64,000 bases of DNA, taken from Modestobacter versicolor. Lineage in GTDB: Bacteria; Actinomycetota; Actinomycetes; Mycobacteriales; Geodermatophilaceae. Position 1 is the first letter of the stretch; every line of letters starts with the position of its first letter. Shown here piece by piece: positions 12,456-22,894 of this stretch. Location: assembly GCF_014195485.1 (NCBI RefSeq), contig NZ_JACIBU010000002.1, forward strand, positions 248,001 through 312,000, read 5' to 3'. The notes below the pieces were generated by a model. The model was not told where the DNA came from. It saw nothing but the letters and a program-made list of their open reading frames with translations, and ran no database searches. Made by a program: the position numbers and the translations under genes.

Positions 12456-13517
12456 TCACTCCGGCAGCAGGTACCTCGCCGCCTCGCGCACGTGCGCCAT
12501 GGCCGCCCGGGCGTGCGCCGGGCTCGCGCCGGCCAGACCGCAGGCCGGGGTCAGGGTGACGGCGGTGTGCAGCTGCTCGGCCGGGAAGCCCAGCTCTCGC
12601 CACCAGCCGCCCAGCCGGCTGGCGGTCGCCTTGGGGCTCGGCAGCGTGGCGTCGGTGCCCGGGACGACGCCCACGAGCAGGTGCGTGCCGGCCTCCACGG
12701 CGGTGCCGACGGCGTCCAGGTCCTGCACCGTGCCCAGGTCGAAGGAGAGCCCGGCGGCGCCCGCGGCCCGGAACAGGTCCAGCGGCGCGCGCTGGGCGCA
12801 GCAGTGCACGACCACCGGCGCGGGCACCCGGTCGACCAGCGCGGTGAGCTGCTCCTCGACGACGTGCGACTCGACCGCCGGCAGCTTGCCGAAGCCGCTG
12901 GCCGTCGGCAGTCCGCCGATCAGCACGGCCGGCACCGACGGCTCGTCGAGCTGGACGACGACCTGCGCGCCGGGCACCCGGGCGGACACGTCGGCGACGT
13001 GCGCGGCGATGCCCTCGACGAGCGACTGCGCCAGGTCGCGACGGGCGCCGGGGTCGACGACCGCCCGGTCGCCGCGGGTGCGCTCCAGCCCGGCGGCGAG
13101 CGTCCACGGGCCGGCCACCTGCAGCTTCAGCGGGCCGGTGTACCGCTCGGCGACCTCGAACAGCGCGTCGACGTCACGGGCCAGCATCTCGCGGGCCCGG
13201 CGCAGGTCGGCGCCCGGCCGGGAGACCAGCCGCCAGCCGGCCGGGGTCAGGTCGACGTAGAGGTCGACCAGCAGCGCGGCGGTGCGGCCGATCATGTCGG
13301 CCCCGGCACCGCGCCCCGGCAGCTCGGGCAGGTGCGGGAAGTCCGGCAGCTCGCCGGCCACCAGCCGCATCGCCTCGACGGGGTCGGTGCCGGGGAGCGA
13401 ACCGACGCCGGAGGCCGGCCCCCAGCTGAGGGGGACTGGCCTCCGGTCGTTCTCGTCGAGCTCGCTGCCCGGCGCGCTGCGGTCGTCGGGGAGGTCGGTC
13501 GGCGGGGTCACGGTCAC
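12456..13517 (-). CDS. MetE-like (cobalamin-independent methionine synthase C-terminal domain) protein
   Basis: 353 residues, equal to one MetE/UROD-type barrel rather than the double-barrel 750-residue MetE. The start is ASGVGSLPGTDPVEAMRLV; substrate-loop features include VQLDEPSVPAVL. Zinc-ligand candidates are VVHCCAQ (His-x-Cys) and TPACGLAG (Cys), in the positions of the MetE zinc site. Short actinobacterial and archaeal forms are usually annotated methionine synthase, and some take methyl groups from a corrinoid protein rather than from methyl-folate. The methyl donor here is unknown. No other methionine gene is adjacent. Confidence 0.78.
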   Translation of the reverse strand: MTVTPPTDLPDDRSAPGSELDENDRRPVPLSWGPASGVGSLPGTDPVEAMRLVAGELPDFPHLPELPGRGAGADMIGRTAALLVDLYVDLTPAGWRLVSRPGADLRRAREMLARDVDALFEVAERYTGPLKLQVAGPWTLAAGLERTRGDRAVVDPGARRDLAQSLVEGIAAHVADVSARVPGAQVVVQLDEPSVPAVLIGGLPTASGFGKLPAVESHVVEEQLTALVDRVPAPVVVHCCAQRAPLDLFRAAGAAGLSFDLGTVQDLDAVGTAVEAGTHLLVGVVPGTDATLPSPKATASRLGGWWRELGFPAEQLHTAVTLTPACGLAGASPAHARAAMAHVREAARYLLPE

Positions 13518-13579
13518 GACCGTAGCCCGCTCGACCGACGCTCCCCGAGACGGTCAGCGTCCCCGGCAGCGGGTGGGGC

Positions 13580-15868
13580 TCAGCGGCCGAGCAGCTCGGC
13601 CAGCCGCTTCAGCAGCTCCCGCCACACCGGGTCGAGGGTGAACGTGTCGCTCGCCGTCTCCCCCGTGGCGGAGCCGGTCAGCGTCACCGTGTACGTGCCG
13701 GCCGGCAGGACCACCGGCACGCGCTTGGTGACGACGACCGTGCCGTCGGCGCGGACGGTGGCCGTGCCGAGCACCGCGCCGGTGTTCAGCGTCGCGGTGA
13801 CCTTCTCCCCCGGGGCGAACGCCGTCCCGGTGACCGTCAGCTTGTCGCCGCGGAACGGGGTGTCGTCGCTGATGACGGCGGCGGCGTCGCAGTTCGGGCC
13901 GACGCCCTCCGGGCCGGTGAGCCCGCTGGTGCCCGCGACCGTGCCCACCTCGGCCGGCGGCGCCGTCGTGCCGCCCAGACCGGTGGCCGGGGCCGGCGCG
14001 GTGGTGAAGGTGACCGCCGTGCCGTGGTCGGGCGCCGGCGGCGACACCGGCGAGTTCGCCTCGAAGTAGGCGACCGCGGTGTCGACGTCGACCGGGCCGG
14101 TCGCCGGGTCGGTGCCCCGGGTGAAGGCGGTGAAGCTGTCGCCGCCGCCGATCAGGAAGGAGTTCGCCGCGACCCGGTACTCGGCGGCCGGGTCGATGAC
14201 CACCTCGTCCAGGGTGATCGTGGCCGGGTCGACCCGCTGCCCGTAGGGCTGGCTGAGGTCGTACTCGTAGGCGAAGCCCTGCGAGGTGCCCAGCTGCAGC
14301 CGGCTGCCCCGCGGCCCCCCGGCCTGGAACTGCTGCTCCAGCACGGCGCGGATGTCGGCACCGGTCAGCGTGACGACGTTGACGGTGTTGCCGAACGGCT
14401 GCACGTTGAACAGCTCGCTGTAGGTGACCTCACCGGCGAGGACGTCGGTCCGCAGCCCGCCCGGGTTCATGAAGGCGATGGCCGGGTCACCGAAGCTCGG
14501 GTCCTGCCGGAGCGCCTGCAGCTGCATCTCCGCGACCAGGTTGCCCAGGCTGGACTCGCCGTCCCGGACCGCCGTGAACGTTCCGTCGGGGTTGAAGAAG
14601 CCGGCCCGGCGGATGTCCGCGGTGGCCTCGCCGACCACCCGGTTGCCCGCCTCCGCGGCCTGCGCGGTCCAGAAGCCGACGATCCCGGCGATGCCGGCGT
14701 CCTCGCCGTCCCGGACCACCAGGGTGTTCGCCGCCCGGTAGTCGGCGCAGTACCGCTCGACGTCACCGGTGGTGCCGTCGATGGTGAGCCGGATGTCGGT
14801 GAACATGCGGCCGTAGTACTCGGCCTGGGTCACCAGCCGGGGCTGACCGGCCGGGTCCTCGAGCAGGCAGTTGTAGGCCTGGTGGCTGTGCGCGGTGACG
14901 ATGAGGTCGACGGCCGCGGACGCGTCCTCGTTGATGCCCACCACGTCGCCGCTGAGCTGGTCGCAGCCGTTCGGGTCGGCACCGTTGGCGCCGGTGTTGT
15001 CCCCGCCCTCGTGCACCAGGGCCACGATCGCCTCGACGCCCTCGGCCTGCAGCTCGGGCACGTACCGGTTGATCGCCTCGGCCTCGTCGAGGAAGTCGAC
15101 GTCGGCGATCCCACCCGGGGAGACGATGGTCGGCGTCGTGTCGGTCACGACACCGATGAAGCCGATGCGCTGGCCGCCGCCGACCTCGATGACCTCGTAC
15201 GCGGGGAGCATCGGCTCCCCGGTCTCCTTCGAGACCACGTTGGCCGCGAGGTACGGGAAGTCGGTGCCGCCGAACTGCTCGCCGGTGCTGTCGGTGAAGC
15301 ACCCGGTCACGCCGGGGTCCACGCCCTCGCAGGCGGTGACGTCGTCGGTCGCCTGGCCGTCGGTCGCCCCGGAGATGCGGCGCAGTTCCTCGGTGCCGCG
15401 GTCGAACTCGTGGTTGCCGACGACCGACACGTCCATGCCCATCGCGTTCACGACCTCGAGCGTGGACTCGTCGCGGAAGACGCTGGACTCGAACGGCGAG
15501 GCACCGACCACGTCGCCGAGCCCGACCAGCAGGGACGAGCTCTCGGTGCCGCCGGCGGCGACGAACGCTGCCGTCGCCTCGTCGACGGTGGCCGCGAGGG
15601 TGGCCGCGCCGCCGACCGGGACGGCGACGTCGTCGGCGGTGCCGTAGGCGCCGTCCACACCGGGCTGGATGCCCTGGCCGTCGGCACCGGTGGGCTGGTT
15701 GATCCGGCCGTGGAAGTCGTTCACGGTCATCAGCTGGACCGGGACGTCGGCGGCCGGCGCCGCCGGCTTGCCGGGACCGGCGGGGCTGGCAGAGGCCACC
15801 GCGGGCAGGCCCACGACGGCGGCTGCGGCCACCGTCAGGGCCGCCACGGAGAGGCGCGTTCGGCGCAA
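13580..15868 (-). CDS. Secreted 5'-nucleotidase / metallophosphoesterase
   Basis: About 762 residues. A signal peptide (RRTRLSVAALTVAAAAVVGLP, cut near ASAS) leads to a UshA-type metallophosphoesterase domain with the metal motifs NDFHGR, GDVVGASPFESS, GNHEFD and TAHSHQ. The 5'-nucleotidase C-terminal substrate domain follows (FMNPGGLRTDVLAGEVTYSELFNVQPFGN), then a Gly/Thr-rich linker and an Ig-like domain (DKLTVTGTAFAPGEKVTATL). The Ig-like end may tether it to the envelope. The best start is TTG 15868, with GGAGGA four bases upstream; GTG 15880 lies inside that ribosome-binding site. It probably releases phosphate and nucleosides from extracellular nucleotides. Confidence 0.9.
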   Translation of the reverse strand: MRRTRLSVAALTVAAAAVVGLPAVASASPAGPGKPAAPAADVPVQLMTVNDFHGRINQPTGADGQGIQPGVDGAYGTADDVAVPVGGAATLAATVDEATAAFVAAGGTESSSLLVGLGDVVGASPFESSVFRDESTLEVVNAMGMDVSVVGNHEFDRGTEELRRISGATDGQATDDVTACEGVDPGVTGCFTDSTGEQFGGTDFPYLAANVVSKETGEPMLPAYEVIEVGGGQRIGFIGVVTDTTPTIVSPGGIADVDFLDEAEAINRYVPELQAEGVEAIVALVHEGGDNTGANGADPNGCDQLSGDVVGINEDASAAVDLIVTAHSHQAYNCLLEDPAGQPRLVTQAEYYGRMFTDIRLTIDGTTGDVERYCADYRAANTLVVRDGEDAGIAGIVGFWTAQAAEAGNRVVGEATADIRRAGFFNPDGTFTAVRDGESSLGNLVAEMQLQALRQDPSFGDPAIAFMNPGGLRTDVLAGEVTYSELFNVQPFGNTVNVVTLTGADIRAVLEQQFQAGGPRGSRLQLGTSQGFAYEYDLSQPYGQRVDPATITLDEVVIDPAAEYRVAANSFLIGGGDSFTAFTRGTDPATGPVDVDTAVAYFEANSPVSPPAPDHGTAVTFTTAPAPATGLGGTTAPPAEVGTVAGTSGLTGPEGVGPNCDAAAVISDDTPFRGDKLTVTGTAFAPGEKVTATLNTGAVLGTATVRADGTVVVTKRVPVVLPAGTYTVTLTGSATGETASDTFTLDPVWRELLKRLAELLGR

Positions 15869-16002
15869 GGAGTCCTCCACTGGACAGGCAGGACAGACCA
15901 CCCGACGGGCGGCCTGGGCATGCGGGTTCGCTAGGACAGCTCAGTAGCGGGGCGAACGACCACGGCCGTTTCGCGCTGCACAGCGAAGCTAGCTGCTGGC
16001 TG

Positions 16003-17115
16003 TCAGTCAGCCAAGAGCGAGCCGGAACTCGCCCGGCGCCGTTCACCTGCGCGCAACACGGCGCCCTGGCCCAGCACCCGGTCGCCCCGCTCGGCGTCCG
16101 GCGCGTAGAGCACCGCGGACTGCCCCGGGGCCACCCCGCGCTGCCGCGAGCCGAGGGCGATCCGCAGCCCGCCGTCCTCGGCCGCCGACACCTCGCACGG
16201 CACCGGGGCGCCGTGCGCGCGCAGCTGCACGGAGGCACGGAACGGCAGGTCGGGCACCGGGCCGGTCCAGCTCGGCGTGCCGGTGAGCACCTCGTCGACC
16301 TCGGCCTGCTCGGCGGTGCCGATGGTGACCGTGCGGCTGACCGGCTCGATGCCCAGCACGTACCGGGGCCGCTGGTCACCGGCGCTGACGCCCAGCCCGC
16401 GGCGCTGCCCGATCGTGAAGCCGTAGGCGCCGGCGTGCGTGCCCACGGTCGCCCCGGTGGCGGCGTCGACCACCGGCCCGGGCTGCTCGCCCAGCCGGCG
16501 GGCCAGGAAGCCGCGGGTGTCGCCGTCGGAGATGAAGCAGATGTCGTGCGAGTCGGGCTTGGTGGCCACCGCGTAGCCGCGCTCGGCGGCCAGCTCGCGC
16601 ACCCGCTCCTTGGTCATCGAGCCCAGCGGGAAGACAGCGCCGGCGAGCTGGTCGGCGGTCAGCACGCCCAGCACGTAGGACTGGTCCTTGGCGGCGTCGA
16701 CCGAGCGGCGCAGCTCGCCGTCGGCCAGCCGGGCGTGGTGGCCGGTGACGACGGCGTCGAAGCCGAGCGCCCGGGCCCGGTCCAGCACCGCGGAGAACTT
16801 GATCTTCTCGTTGCAGCGCAGGCACGGGTTGGGCGTGCGGCCGGCGGCGTACTCGGCCACGAAGTCCTCGACGACGTCCTCGCGGAACCGGTCGGCGAGG
16901 TCCCAGACGTAGAACGGGATGCCCAGCTCGTCGGCGACCCGGCGGGCGTCGTGCGCGTCCTCGACGCTGCAGCAGCCCCGGGCGCCGCTGCGCAGCGTCT
17001 GCCGGTCCGGCGACAGCGCCAGGTGGACGCCGGTGACGTCGTGCCCGGCCTCCACGGCCAGCGCGGCGGCGACCGCGGAGTCCACTCCCCCGCTCATCGC
17101 GGCGATCAGGCGCAC
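16003..17115 (-). CDS. mnmA: tRNA 2-thiouridine synthase MnmA
   Basis: Makes 2-thiouridine at wobble position U34 of tRNAs for Lys, Glu and Gln. 370 residues. The ATP-binding PP-loop is [14 protein letters not shown]; catalytic cysteines lie in [13 protein letters not shown] and [22 protein letters not shown] is the usual signature. GTG 17115 is the natural start. It sits two bases downstream of the cysteine desulfurase stop, so sulfur donor and acceptor enzymes are probably co-expressed. Confidence 0.97.
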   Translation of the reverse strand: MRLIAAMSGGVDSAVAAALAVEAGHDVTGVHLALSPDRQTLRSGARGCCSVEDAHDARRVADELGIPFYVWDLADRFREDVVEDFVAEYAAGRTPNPCLRCNEKIKFSAVLDRARALGFDAVVTGHHARLADGELRRSVDAAKDQSYVLGVLTADQLAGAVFPLGSMTKERVRELAAERGYAVATKPDSHDICFISDGDTRGFLARRLGEQPGPVVDAATGATVGTHAGAYGFTIGQRRGLGVSAGDQRPRYVLGIEPVSRTVTIGTAEQAEVDEVLTGTPSWTGPVPDLPFRASVQLRAHGAPVPCEVSAAEDGGLRIALGSRQRGVAPGQSAVLYAPDAERGDRVLGQGAVLRAGERRRASSGSLLAD

Positions 17116-17117
17116 GG

Positions 17118-18308
17118 TCAGTGCCCGCCCATGCCGGCGCGGCGGGCGCGCTCGACGACCGGGGCGATGACCTCCAGGACGGCGTCGACGTCGGCGCCGG
17201 TGGAGGTGTGGCCGAGGCTGAACCGCAGCGAGCTGCGCGCCCGGGCCGGGTCGGCGCCGGCGGCGAGCAGCACGTGGCTGGGCCGCGCCACGCCGGCGCT
17301 GCAGGCCGAGCCGGTGGAGCACTCGATGCCGCGGGCGTCGAGCAGCATCAGCAGCGCGTCGCCCTCGGCGCCGGGGAAGGACAGGTGGGCGTTGCCGGGC
17401 AGTCGCCCCGGGCCGCCGGCGACGACGTCGTCCAGGGCGGGGCCGTTGAGCTGGGCGTCGGGCACCTGCGCCACCACACCGGCCACCAGCCGGTCGCGCA
17501 GCGCGCTGACCCGCGCGGCCCGCTCGACGCGGTCGTCGACGGCGCTCCGGGTGGCGGCGGCGAGCCCGACGATCGCGGCGACGTCCAGCGTGCCCGAGCG
17601 GACGTCGCGCTCCTGGCCACCCCCGTGCAGCAGCGGGGTGCACTCGGCGTCGCGGCGCAGCAGCAGCGCGCCGGCGCCCATCGGGCCGCCGAGCTTGTGC
17701 CCGGTCATCGTCAGCGCGTCGACGCCGCTCGCGGCGAAGTCGACCGGCAGTTGGCCGATGGCCTGGACGGCGTCGGTGTGCAGCGGCACCCCGACCTCGT
17801 GGGCGACCGCCGCGAGCGCGGCCAGGTCGCTGACCGCACCGATCTCGTTGTTGGCCCACATGACGCTGGCCACCGCGACGTCGCGGCCGTCGCCGAGGGC
17901 GTCGGCGAGCGCCGCGGGGGTTATCCGGCCGCTGGGCTCGACGTGCAGCCAGGTGACCTCGGCGCCGTCGTGCTTCTCCAGCCACTCGACGCTGTCGAGC
18001 ACCGCGTGGTGCTCGGCCGGGCTGGCCACGATCCGCCGGCGCCCCTGGTCGGCGGCCCGCCGGGCCCAGTACAGGCCCTTGACCGCCAGGTTGTCGCCCT
18101 CGGTGCCGCCGCCGGTGAACAGCACCTCCGAGGGCCGCGCGCCCAGGGCGGCGGCCAGCCGCTCGCGGGACTGCTCGGCCACCCGGCGGGCCTCCCGGCC
18201 GCTCGCGTGCAGCGAGGAGGCGTTGCCCACCCGGGCCAGCTGCTCGGTCATCGCCGCCAGGGCCGACGGCAGCATCGGCGTCGTCGCGGCGTGGTCCAGG
18301 TAGGTCAT
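17118..18308 (-). CDS. iscS: Cysteine desulfurase (IscS/NifS class)
   Basis: PLP enzyme that takes sulfur from cysteine, here most likely feeding MnmA directly downstream. 396 residues. It begins [10 protein letters not shown]; the cofactor His is in AEHHAVLDS, the PLP lysine in [14 protein letters not shown], and the catalytic cysteine loop is [20 protein letters not shown]. No scaffold or other suf/isc gene is adjacent, so tRNA thiolation is the likelier main role. ATG 18308 overlaps the stop of the MFS gene (ATGA). Confidence 0.95.
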   Translation of the reverse strand: MTYLDHAATTPMLPSALAAMTEQLARVGNASSLHASGREARRVAEQSRERLAAALGARPSEVLFTGGGTEGDNLAVKGLYWARRAADQGRRRIVASPAEHHAVLDSVEWLEKHDGAEVTWLHVEPSGRITPAALADALGDGRDVAVASVMWANNEIGAVSDLAALAAVAHEVGVPLHTDAVQAIGQLPVDFAASGVDALTMTGHKLGGPMGAGALLLRRDAECTPLLHGGGQERDVRSGTLDVAAIVGLAAATRSAVDDRVERAARVSALRDRLVAGVVAQVPDAQLNGPALDDVVAGGPGRLPGNAHLSFPGAEGDALLMLLDARGIECSTGSACSAGVARPSHVLLAAGADPARARSSLRFSLGHTSTGADVDAVLEVIAPVVERARRAGMGGH

Positions 18309-19717
18309 GGCCCCGCCAGGGTAGTCGCGTCGGCTGCGGGGCCCGGCGCCCCGACCGGTGCCGCCGCCCGGGACGCGACCAGCGCCCCGGTGACGGCGAG
18401 CGCGGTGAAGACGCCCGCCACCGCCAGCACCACGCCGCGCAGCGGCAGCAGCCCGGCGGTCGCCGCGGCCACCAGCACGCCGCTGAGCCCGATGCACAGC
18501 GCCGAGGCGGTGACGTCGGCGATGTTGAGCGCTGCGGAGTCCGCGCCCCGGCGGTGCTCGGGCGACTGCGCCAGCAGCAGCACCCCCACGCTCGGCATGC
18601 CCAGTCCCATGCCCAGTCCGGCCAGCGCCCATGTCAGGTAGGCCGGCCAACCGCCGACGCCGGGCACGGCGGTCACCGCGGTGCCGGCCAGCCCGACCGC
18701 CAGCAGCAGGAAGCCCAGCCGGAGCAGCCGCACGCGCGAGGCACCCGGGTGCCGGCCCTGCAGCTGGGAGGCGGCCGCCCAGCCCACCGCGCCGGTGGTC
18801 AGCGGGATGCCGGCCGCCGTCGGGCTGTAGCCGTGCACCGCGCCCAGGGTGAGCGGCAGCAGGGCGTCCATGCCGAAGAACGAGCCCGCCAGCAGGCCGC
18901 GGGCGGCGACGACGGTGGCCAGCCCCCGCCGGGCCCGGACCGTGCCGGCCGGCAGCAGCGGGCGGAGCCCGGCCACCAGCGCCAGCAGCCCCGCGACGGC
19001 GACCACCGCGCCGACGGGGTCCAGCCGCTGGCCGGCGACCTGCAGGGCGCCCACCCCGAGGCCGGCGAGCGCCGCCCACCAGCGCCGGGCCACCCGCGCC
19101 GGCGGCGGGTCGGCGGGGACGGCGAGACCGCGCAGCGTGGGCAGCACCAGGGCCAGCCCGGCCAGGACCAGCGGCAGCAGCCCGGTGAACACCCAGCGCC
19201 ACCCCACCGACGTGGTCAGCGCGCCGGCCACCAGGGGGCCGACCAGGGCGGGCAGCACCCAGGCGGCCGCCGTCGCGCCGAACAACCGGGGCCGCAGCCC
19301 CGCCTCGTAGGCCTGCCCGATGACGACGTACAGCGCGACCGAGATCAGCCCGCCGCCGAAGCCCTGCACCGCGCGGCCGACGACGAACAGCGCCATGTCG
19401 GCCGCCACCCCGCAGGCGAGCAGGCCAGCGGCGAACACCGCCACGCCCCACAGCAGACCGGCGCGGGCACCCTGCCGGTCACCGACGTCACCGCCGACCA
19501 CCATCCCGACGACCTGGGCGACCAGGAAGGCGGTGAACGGCCACCCGAACCAGGCCAGCCCGTCGAGCTCGGTGACCGCGGTGGGCATCGCCGTCGACAC
19601 CGCCATCGACTCGAAGGCCACCAGGGTGACCAGCAGGAGCAGGCCGACCGTGGTCAGCCGGTGGCGGGCGTCCAGCAGCCCCGGTGCTCCGTCGTCCACA
19701 CCGGCCGCAACCCGCAC
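18305..19717 (-). CDS. MFS transporter, probable drug/metabolite exporter
   Basis: About 470 residues with a dozen or more hydrophobic segments. The loop [20 protein letters not shown] after helix 2 is a typical major-facilitator motif A, and [19 protein letters not shown] is the family signature in helix 4-5. It resembles DHA-type proton antiporters, but the substrate is unknown. GTG 19717 or 19699 could be the start. It overlaps the cysteine desulfurase start, so the tRNA-thiolation pair may be cotranscribed with it, which is functionally odd. Confidence 0.88.
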   Translation of the reverse strand: MRVAAGVDDGAPGLLDARHRLTTVGLLLLVTLVAFESMAVSTAMPTAVTELDGLAWFGWPFTAFLVAQVVGMVVGGDVGDRQGARAGLLWGVAVFAAGLLACGVAADMALFVVGRAVQGFGGGLISVALYVVIGQAYEAGLRPRLFGATAAAWVLPALVGPLVAGALTTSVGWRWVFTGLLPLVLAGLALVLPTLRGLAVPADPPPARVARRWWAALAGLGVGALQVAGQRLDPVGAVVAVAGLLALVAGLRPLLPAGTVRARRGLATVVAARGLLAGSFFGMDALLPLTLGAVHGYSPTAAGIPLTTGAVGWAAASQLQGRHPGASRVRLLRLGFLLLAVGLAGTAVTAVPGVGGWPAYLTWALAGLGMGLGMPSVGVLLLAQSPEHRRGADSAALNIADVTASALCIGLSGVLVAAATAGLLPLRGVVLAVAGVFTALAVTGALVASRAAAPVGAPGPAADATTLAGP

Positions 19718-19748
19718 CCCGCGCCGTCCCTTCCCCCGTGACGCGACG

Positions 19749-19776
19749 AGCGCCGGCCCCCACGGGGACCGGCGCT
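19749..19776 (-). terminator. Strong hairpin, probable etfBA terminator
   Basis: AGCGCCGG-CCCC, a three-base loop, then GGGG-a-CCGGCGCT: 12 pairs with one bulged base. It lies between etfA (ending 19850) and the MFS gene, both minus-strand. Confidence 0.7.
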
Positions 19777-19794
19777 CGCCGCAACCGTCTCCAC

Positions 19795-19849
19795 GGCCTC
19801 GCTCAGAGGCTCACCCCGAGCCTGCGAGGGGTGAGGAGAGCGAGGTCCT
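19795..19849 (-). repeat. Structured 3'-UTR repeat, copy C
   Basis: Plus-strand outer arms CCTCGCTC / GAGCGAGG, inner perfect stem CTCACCCC / GGGGTGAG and loop GAGCCTGCGA. It begins one base after the etfA stop; on the transcript the stop is followed by AGGACCTCG. It is the same family as copies A, B and D with different, still complementary, arms. Confidence 0.75.
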
Positions 19850-20812
19850 TCACTTGCGGGCGGTGATCTGCTCGGTCGCGGCCGGGACGACGGTGTTCAG
19901 GTCGCCCACCACACCGAAGTCGGCGAGCTCGAAGATCGGCGCCTCCGGGTCCTTGTTGATCGCCACGATCGTCTTCGAGGTCTGCATGCCGGCCCGGTGC
20001 TGGATCGCCCCGGAGATGCCCACCGCGATGTAGAGCTGCGGGGACACCGTCTTGCCGGTCTGGCCGACCTGGAAGGAGTGCGGGTAGAAGCCGGAGTCGA
20101 CGGCGGCGCGCGAGGCGCCGACGGCGGCGCCGAGGGAGTCGGCGAGCCCCTCGATGATCGAGAAGTTCTCCGCGCTGGCCACGCCGCGACCGCCGGAGAC
20201 GACGATCGAGGCCTCGGTCAGCTCGGGCCGGTTGCTCTTCTGCTCGACCACGCGGTCGACCACGCGGGTGGCCTTGGCGGCGTCGGAGACGGTGACCTGC
20301 ACCGTCTCCTCGGTCGCGGCGGCCGGGGCCGGCTCGGGGGTGACCGAGTTGCCGCGGAGCGTGTAGATCGGCGTCCCGACGGTGACCTGCGAGTGCACGA
20401 TGGTCGCGCCGGCGAACGCCACCTGGGTGGCGGTGCCGTCGGGGGCGATCTCGGTGACGTCGGTGAGGAAGCCGCTGCCGGTCTTGATGGCCAGCCGGCC
20501 GGCGATCTCCTTGCCCTCGGGCGACGACGGGATGACGACCGCGGCCGGCTGCTTCTCGGCGACCAGCTGCGCCAGGACCTCCGCCTTCGGCGCGACCAGG
20601 TACTCGTCGACCTCGGGCGACTCGGCCACGTAGACCTTCGTCGCGCCGTACTCGGCGAGCGCGTCCTTCAGCGACGCCGCGGTGCCGGGCGCGCCGATGA
20701 CGACGGCGGCGGGCTCACCGAGGGCGCGGGCGGCGGTCAGCGCCTCCAGCGTCGTCTTGCGCGGCCCACCCGCGGCGGGGTTGAGCTCGACCAGGACCAG
20801 GACCTCTGCCAT
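19850..20812 (-). CDS. etfA: Electron transfer flavoprotein alpha subunit
   Basis: 320 residues. Carries FAD and takes electrons from acyl-CoA dehydrogenases to ETF:quinone oxidoreductase. The N-terminal domain starts [25 protein letters not shown]. The C-terminal FAD-binding part has [56 protein letters not shown] and [24 protein letters not shown], the family signature. It follows etfB by about 30 bases and is the last gene of the pair, which shares an upstream operator-like motif. Confidence 0.97.
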   Translation of the reverse strand: MAEVLVLVELNPAAGGPRKTTLEALTAARALGEPAAVVIGAPGTAASLKDALAEYGATKVYVAESPEVDEYLVAPKAEVLAQLVAEKQPAAVVIPSSPEGKEIAGRLAIKTGSGFLTDVTEIAPDGTATQVAFAGATIVHSQVTVGTPIYTLRGNSVTPEPAPAAATEETVQVTVSDAAKATRVVDRVVEQKSNRPELTEASIVVSGGRGVASAENFSIIEGLADSLGAAVGASRAAVDSGFYPHSFQVGQTGKTVSPQLYIAVGISGAIQHRAGMQTSKTIVAINKDPEAPIFELADFGVVGDLNTVVPAATEQITARK

Positions 20813-20843
20813 GACTGCTCTGTCTCCTCTTCGCTTCGGCCGG

Positions 20844-21623
20844 TCAGACGATCTTCTGGGCGGCGAGGTAGCCGACGAGCTTCTCGGCGCCGTCGCCCTC
20901 GTCGGGCACCTTGACGCCCTCGCCCTTGGGCGGGCGGCCGGCGAAGTCGACGACCTTGCTGGTGGCGGTGGCCAGGCCCACGGTCGCCGGGTCGATGCCC
21001 AGGTCGGCCAGCGTCAGGGTCTGCACCGGCTTCTTCTTGGCGGCCATGATCCCCTTGAAGGAGGGGTAGCGCGGCTCGTTGATCGTGTCCCAGGTGGAGA
21101 CGATCGCCGGCAGCGGCGCCTCGAGCTGCCAGTAGCCGCCGTCGGTCTGCCGCTCGACCTTCGCGACCCCGCCCTCGACGGTGAGCTTGCGCGCACCGGA
21201 CAGCTGCGGGATGCCCAGCCGCTCGGCCACCAGCGCCGGCATCACCGACAGCTGCGCGTCGGTGGCCTCGGCGCCGCACAGCACCAGGTCGTACTCCAGC
21301 TGCGACAGCGCCGCGGCGATCACCGCCGAGGTCTGCACGGCGCACGAGCCGTGGATGGCCGGGTCGGAGACGTGCACGGCCTTGTCCGCGCCCATCGACA
21401 GGGCCTTGCGGATGGCGTCGGTGGCGGAGTCGGGGCCGACGGTCAGCACCGTGACCTCGCCGCCCTGCGCCTCCTTGACGGTGAGCGCCTCCTCGATGGC
21501 GTACTCGTCCATCTCGTTGATCACGTTGTCGGCGGTGGCCCGCGCGACGGTGTTGTCCGACGGGTCCAGCTTCCGCTCGCTGCCGGAGTCGGGGACCTGC
21601 TTGACCAGAACGACGATGTTCAT
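20844..21623 (-). CDS. etfB: Electron transfer flavoprotein beta subunit
   Basis: 259 residues, the AMP-binding partner of EtfA. It begins MNIVVLVKQVPDSGSERKLD; NEMDEYAIEEAL, YDLVLCGAEATDAQ and the recognition-loop region near AAKKKPVQTLTLADLGI are typical. ATG 21623 is preferred over an upstream ATG because homologues begin there and GGAGGTTGG lies upstream. The motif GTTACCCGGAAGTAAC lies 65 bases before the start and overlaps a TAACCT hexamer. Confidence 0.97.
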   Translation of the reverse strand: MNIVVLVKQVPDSGSERKLDPSDNTVARATADNVINEMDEYAIEEALTVKEAQGGEVTVLTVGPDSATDAIRKALSMGADKAVHVSDPAIHGSCAVQTSAVIAAALSQLEYDLVLCGAEATDAQLSVMPALVAERLGIPQLSGARKLTVEGGVAKVERQTDGGYWQLEAPLPAIVSTWDTINEPRYPSFKGIMAAKKKPVQTLTLADLGIDPATVGLATATSKVVDFAGRPPKGEGVKVPDEGDGAEKLVGYLAAQKIV

Positions 21624-21688
21624 CGTCAGACCAACCTCCGTGTCGTCTCGTGGCACGGGCGGCGCCCGCCTCGCTGCCGATCATCGAG

Positions 21689-21704
21689 GTTACTTCCGGG
21701 TAAC
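21689..21704 (-). promoter_or_regulatory. Shared acyl-CoA-gene motif, etfB copy
   Basis: In the sense of etfB it reads GTTACCCGGAAGTAAC, an imperfect TTAC-N6-GTAA palindrome. The right arm runs into TAACCT, a possible -10. Nearly the same 16 bases precede ccrA and the double 3-hydroxyacyl-CoA dehydrogenase in the same orientation. Confidence 0.65.
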
Positions 21705-21738
21705 ACCCGGTGGGCAGGGCGGGTCCCGGTGACCCCCG

Positions 21739-22845
21739 TCACCCGGCTGCCGGCCACTCGCCGGTGCGGGTGAAGTGCTCGAGCGTGGCGGTGTGCGGGG
21801 CCAGGTCGAGCCCCTGCGCGGCCACCCACCCGTCGTCGTAGTACGTGCAGGCGTAGCGCTCGCCGCCGTCGCACAGGAGGGTCACCACGCTGCCGGTGCG
21901 CCCGGCGGCGAGCATCTCCGCGATGAGGGCGAAGGCACCCCACAGGTTGGTGCCGGTCGAGCCGCCGGCCCGCCGCCCGGTCACCCGCTCCAGGTGCCGC
22001 ATCGCCGCGAGCGAGGCGGCGTCGGGCACGCACACCATCCGATCGACGATCGTCGGCACGAACGACGGCTCGACCCGGGGCCGGCCGATGCCCTCGATCC
22101 GGGAGCCGCGGCCGGTGGTCGCCGGGTCCGCGTCACGCCAGCCGGGGAAGAACGCCGAGCCCTCCGGGTCGACGACCGCCAGCCGGGTGGGCAGCCGGCG
22201 GTAGCGCAGGTACCGGCCGATGGTCGCGCTGGTGCCGCCGGTGCCGGCGCCGACGACGACCCACTCCGGCACCGGGTGCCGCTCGCGGGCCAGCTGGTCG
22301 AACACCGACTCGGCGATGTTGTTGTTGCCGCGCCAGTCGGTGGCCCGCTCGGCGTTGGTGAACTGGTCCAGGTAGTGCCCGCCGGTCTCGGCGGCGATCC
22401 GCCGGGCCTCGTCGTAGACGCTGCCGGCATCGGCGACCAGGTGGCAGCGCCCGCCGTGGAACTCGATCAGCGCGACCTTCTCCGCGCTGGTCGTGGCCGG
22501 CATCACCGCCACGAACGGCAGCCCGAGCATCCGGGCGAAGTAGGCCTCACTCACCGCGGTCGACCCGCTGGAGGCCTCGACCACGGTGCTGCCCTCGTGC
22601 AGCTGGCCCGAGCACAGCGCGTAGAGGAACAGCGAGCGGGCCAGCCGGTGCTTGAGGCTGCCGGTCGGGTGGGTCGACTCGTCCTTGAGGTAGAGGTCGA
22701 TGCCCCACTCGGCGGGCAGCGGGTGCACGAGCAGGTGGGTGTCGGCGGAGCGGTGGGCGTCGGCCTCGACCAGCGCGACCGCGCGCTCGAGCCACGCCCG
22801 GCCGGCGAGGTCGGAACGGTCGATGTCGGAGGGGGCGGCGATCAC
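21739..22845 (-). CDS. PLP-dependent cysteine synthase-family protein, Cds1-like
   Basis: About 368 residues, fold type II PLP enzyme. The cofactor lysine is in [11 protein letters not shown], the substrate loop is [15 protein letters not shown] and the phosphate loop is [27 protein letters not shown] follows. The length and these blocks match the mycobacterial Cds1 (L-cysteine desulfhydrase) branch rather than CysK/CysM, so cysteine breakdown to H2S, pyruvate and ammonia is the best guess. A synthase role is not excluded. GTG 22845 is preferred to a longer frame because it begins the conserved region. Confidence 0.82.
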   Translation of the reverse strand: MIAAPSDIDRSDLAGRAWLERAVALVEADAHRSADTHLLVHPLPAEWGIDLYLKDESTHPTGSLKHRLARSLFLYALCSGQLHEGSTVVEASSGSTAVSEAYFARMLGLPFVAVMPATTSAEKVALIEFHGGRCHLVADAGSVYDEARRIAAETGGHYLDQFTNAERATDWRGNNNIAESVFDQLARERHPVPEWVVVGAGTGGTSATIGRYLRYRRLPTRLAVVDPEGSAFFPGWRDADPATTGRGSRIEGIGRPRVEPSFVPTIVDRMVCVPDAASLAAMRHLERVTGRRAGGSTGTNLWGAFALIAEMLAAGRTGSVVTLLCDGGERYACTYYDDGWVAAQGLDLAPHTATLEHFTRTGEWPAAG

Positions 22846-22894
22846 CGGGGCATGATCCCCCACCGCCCGCGCCACCCGTGGGCCACGGCAGCCC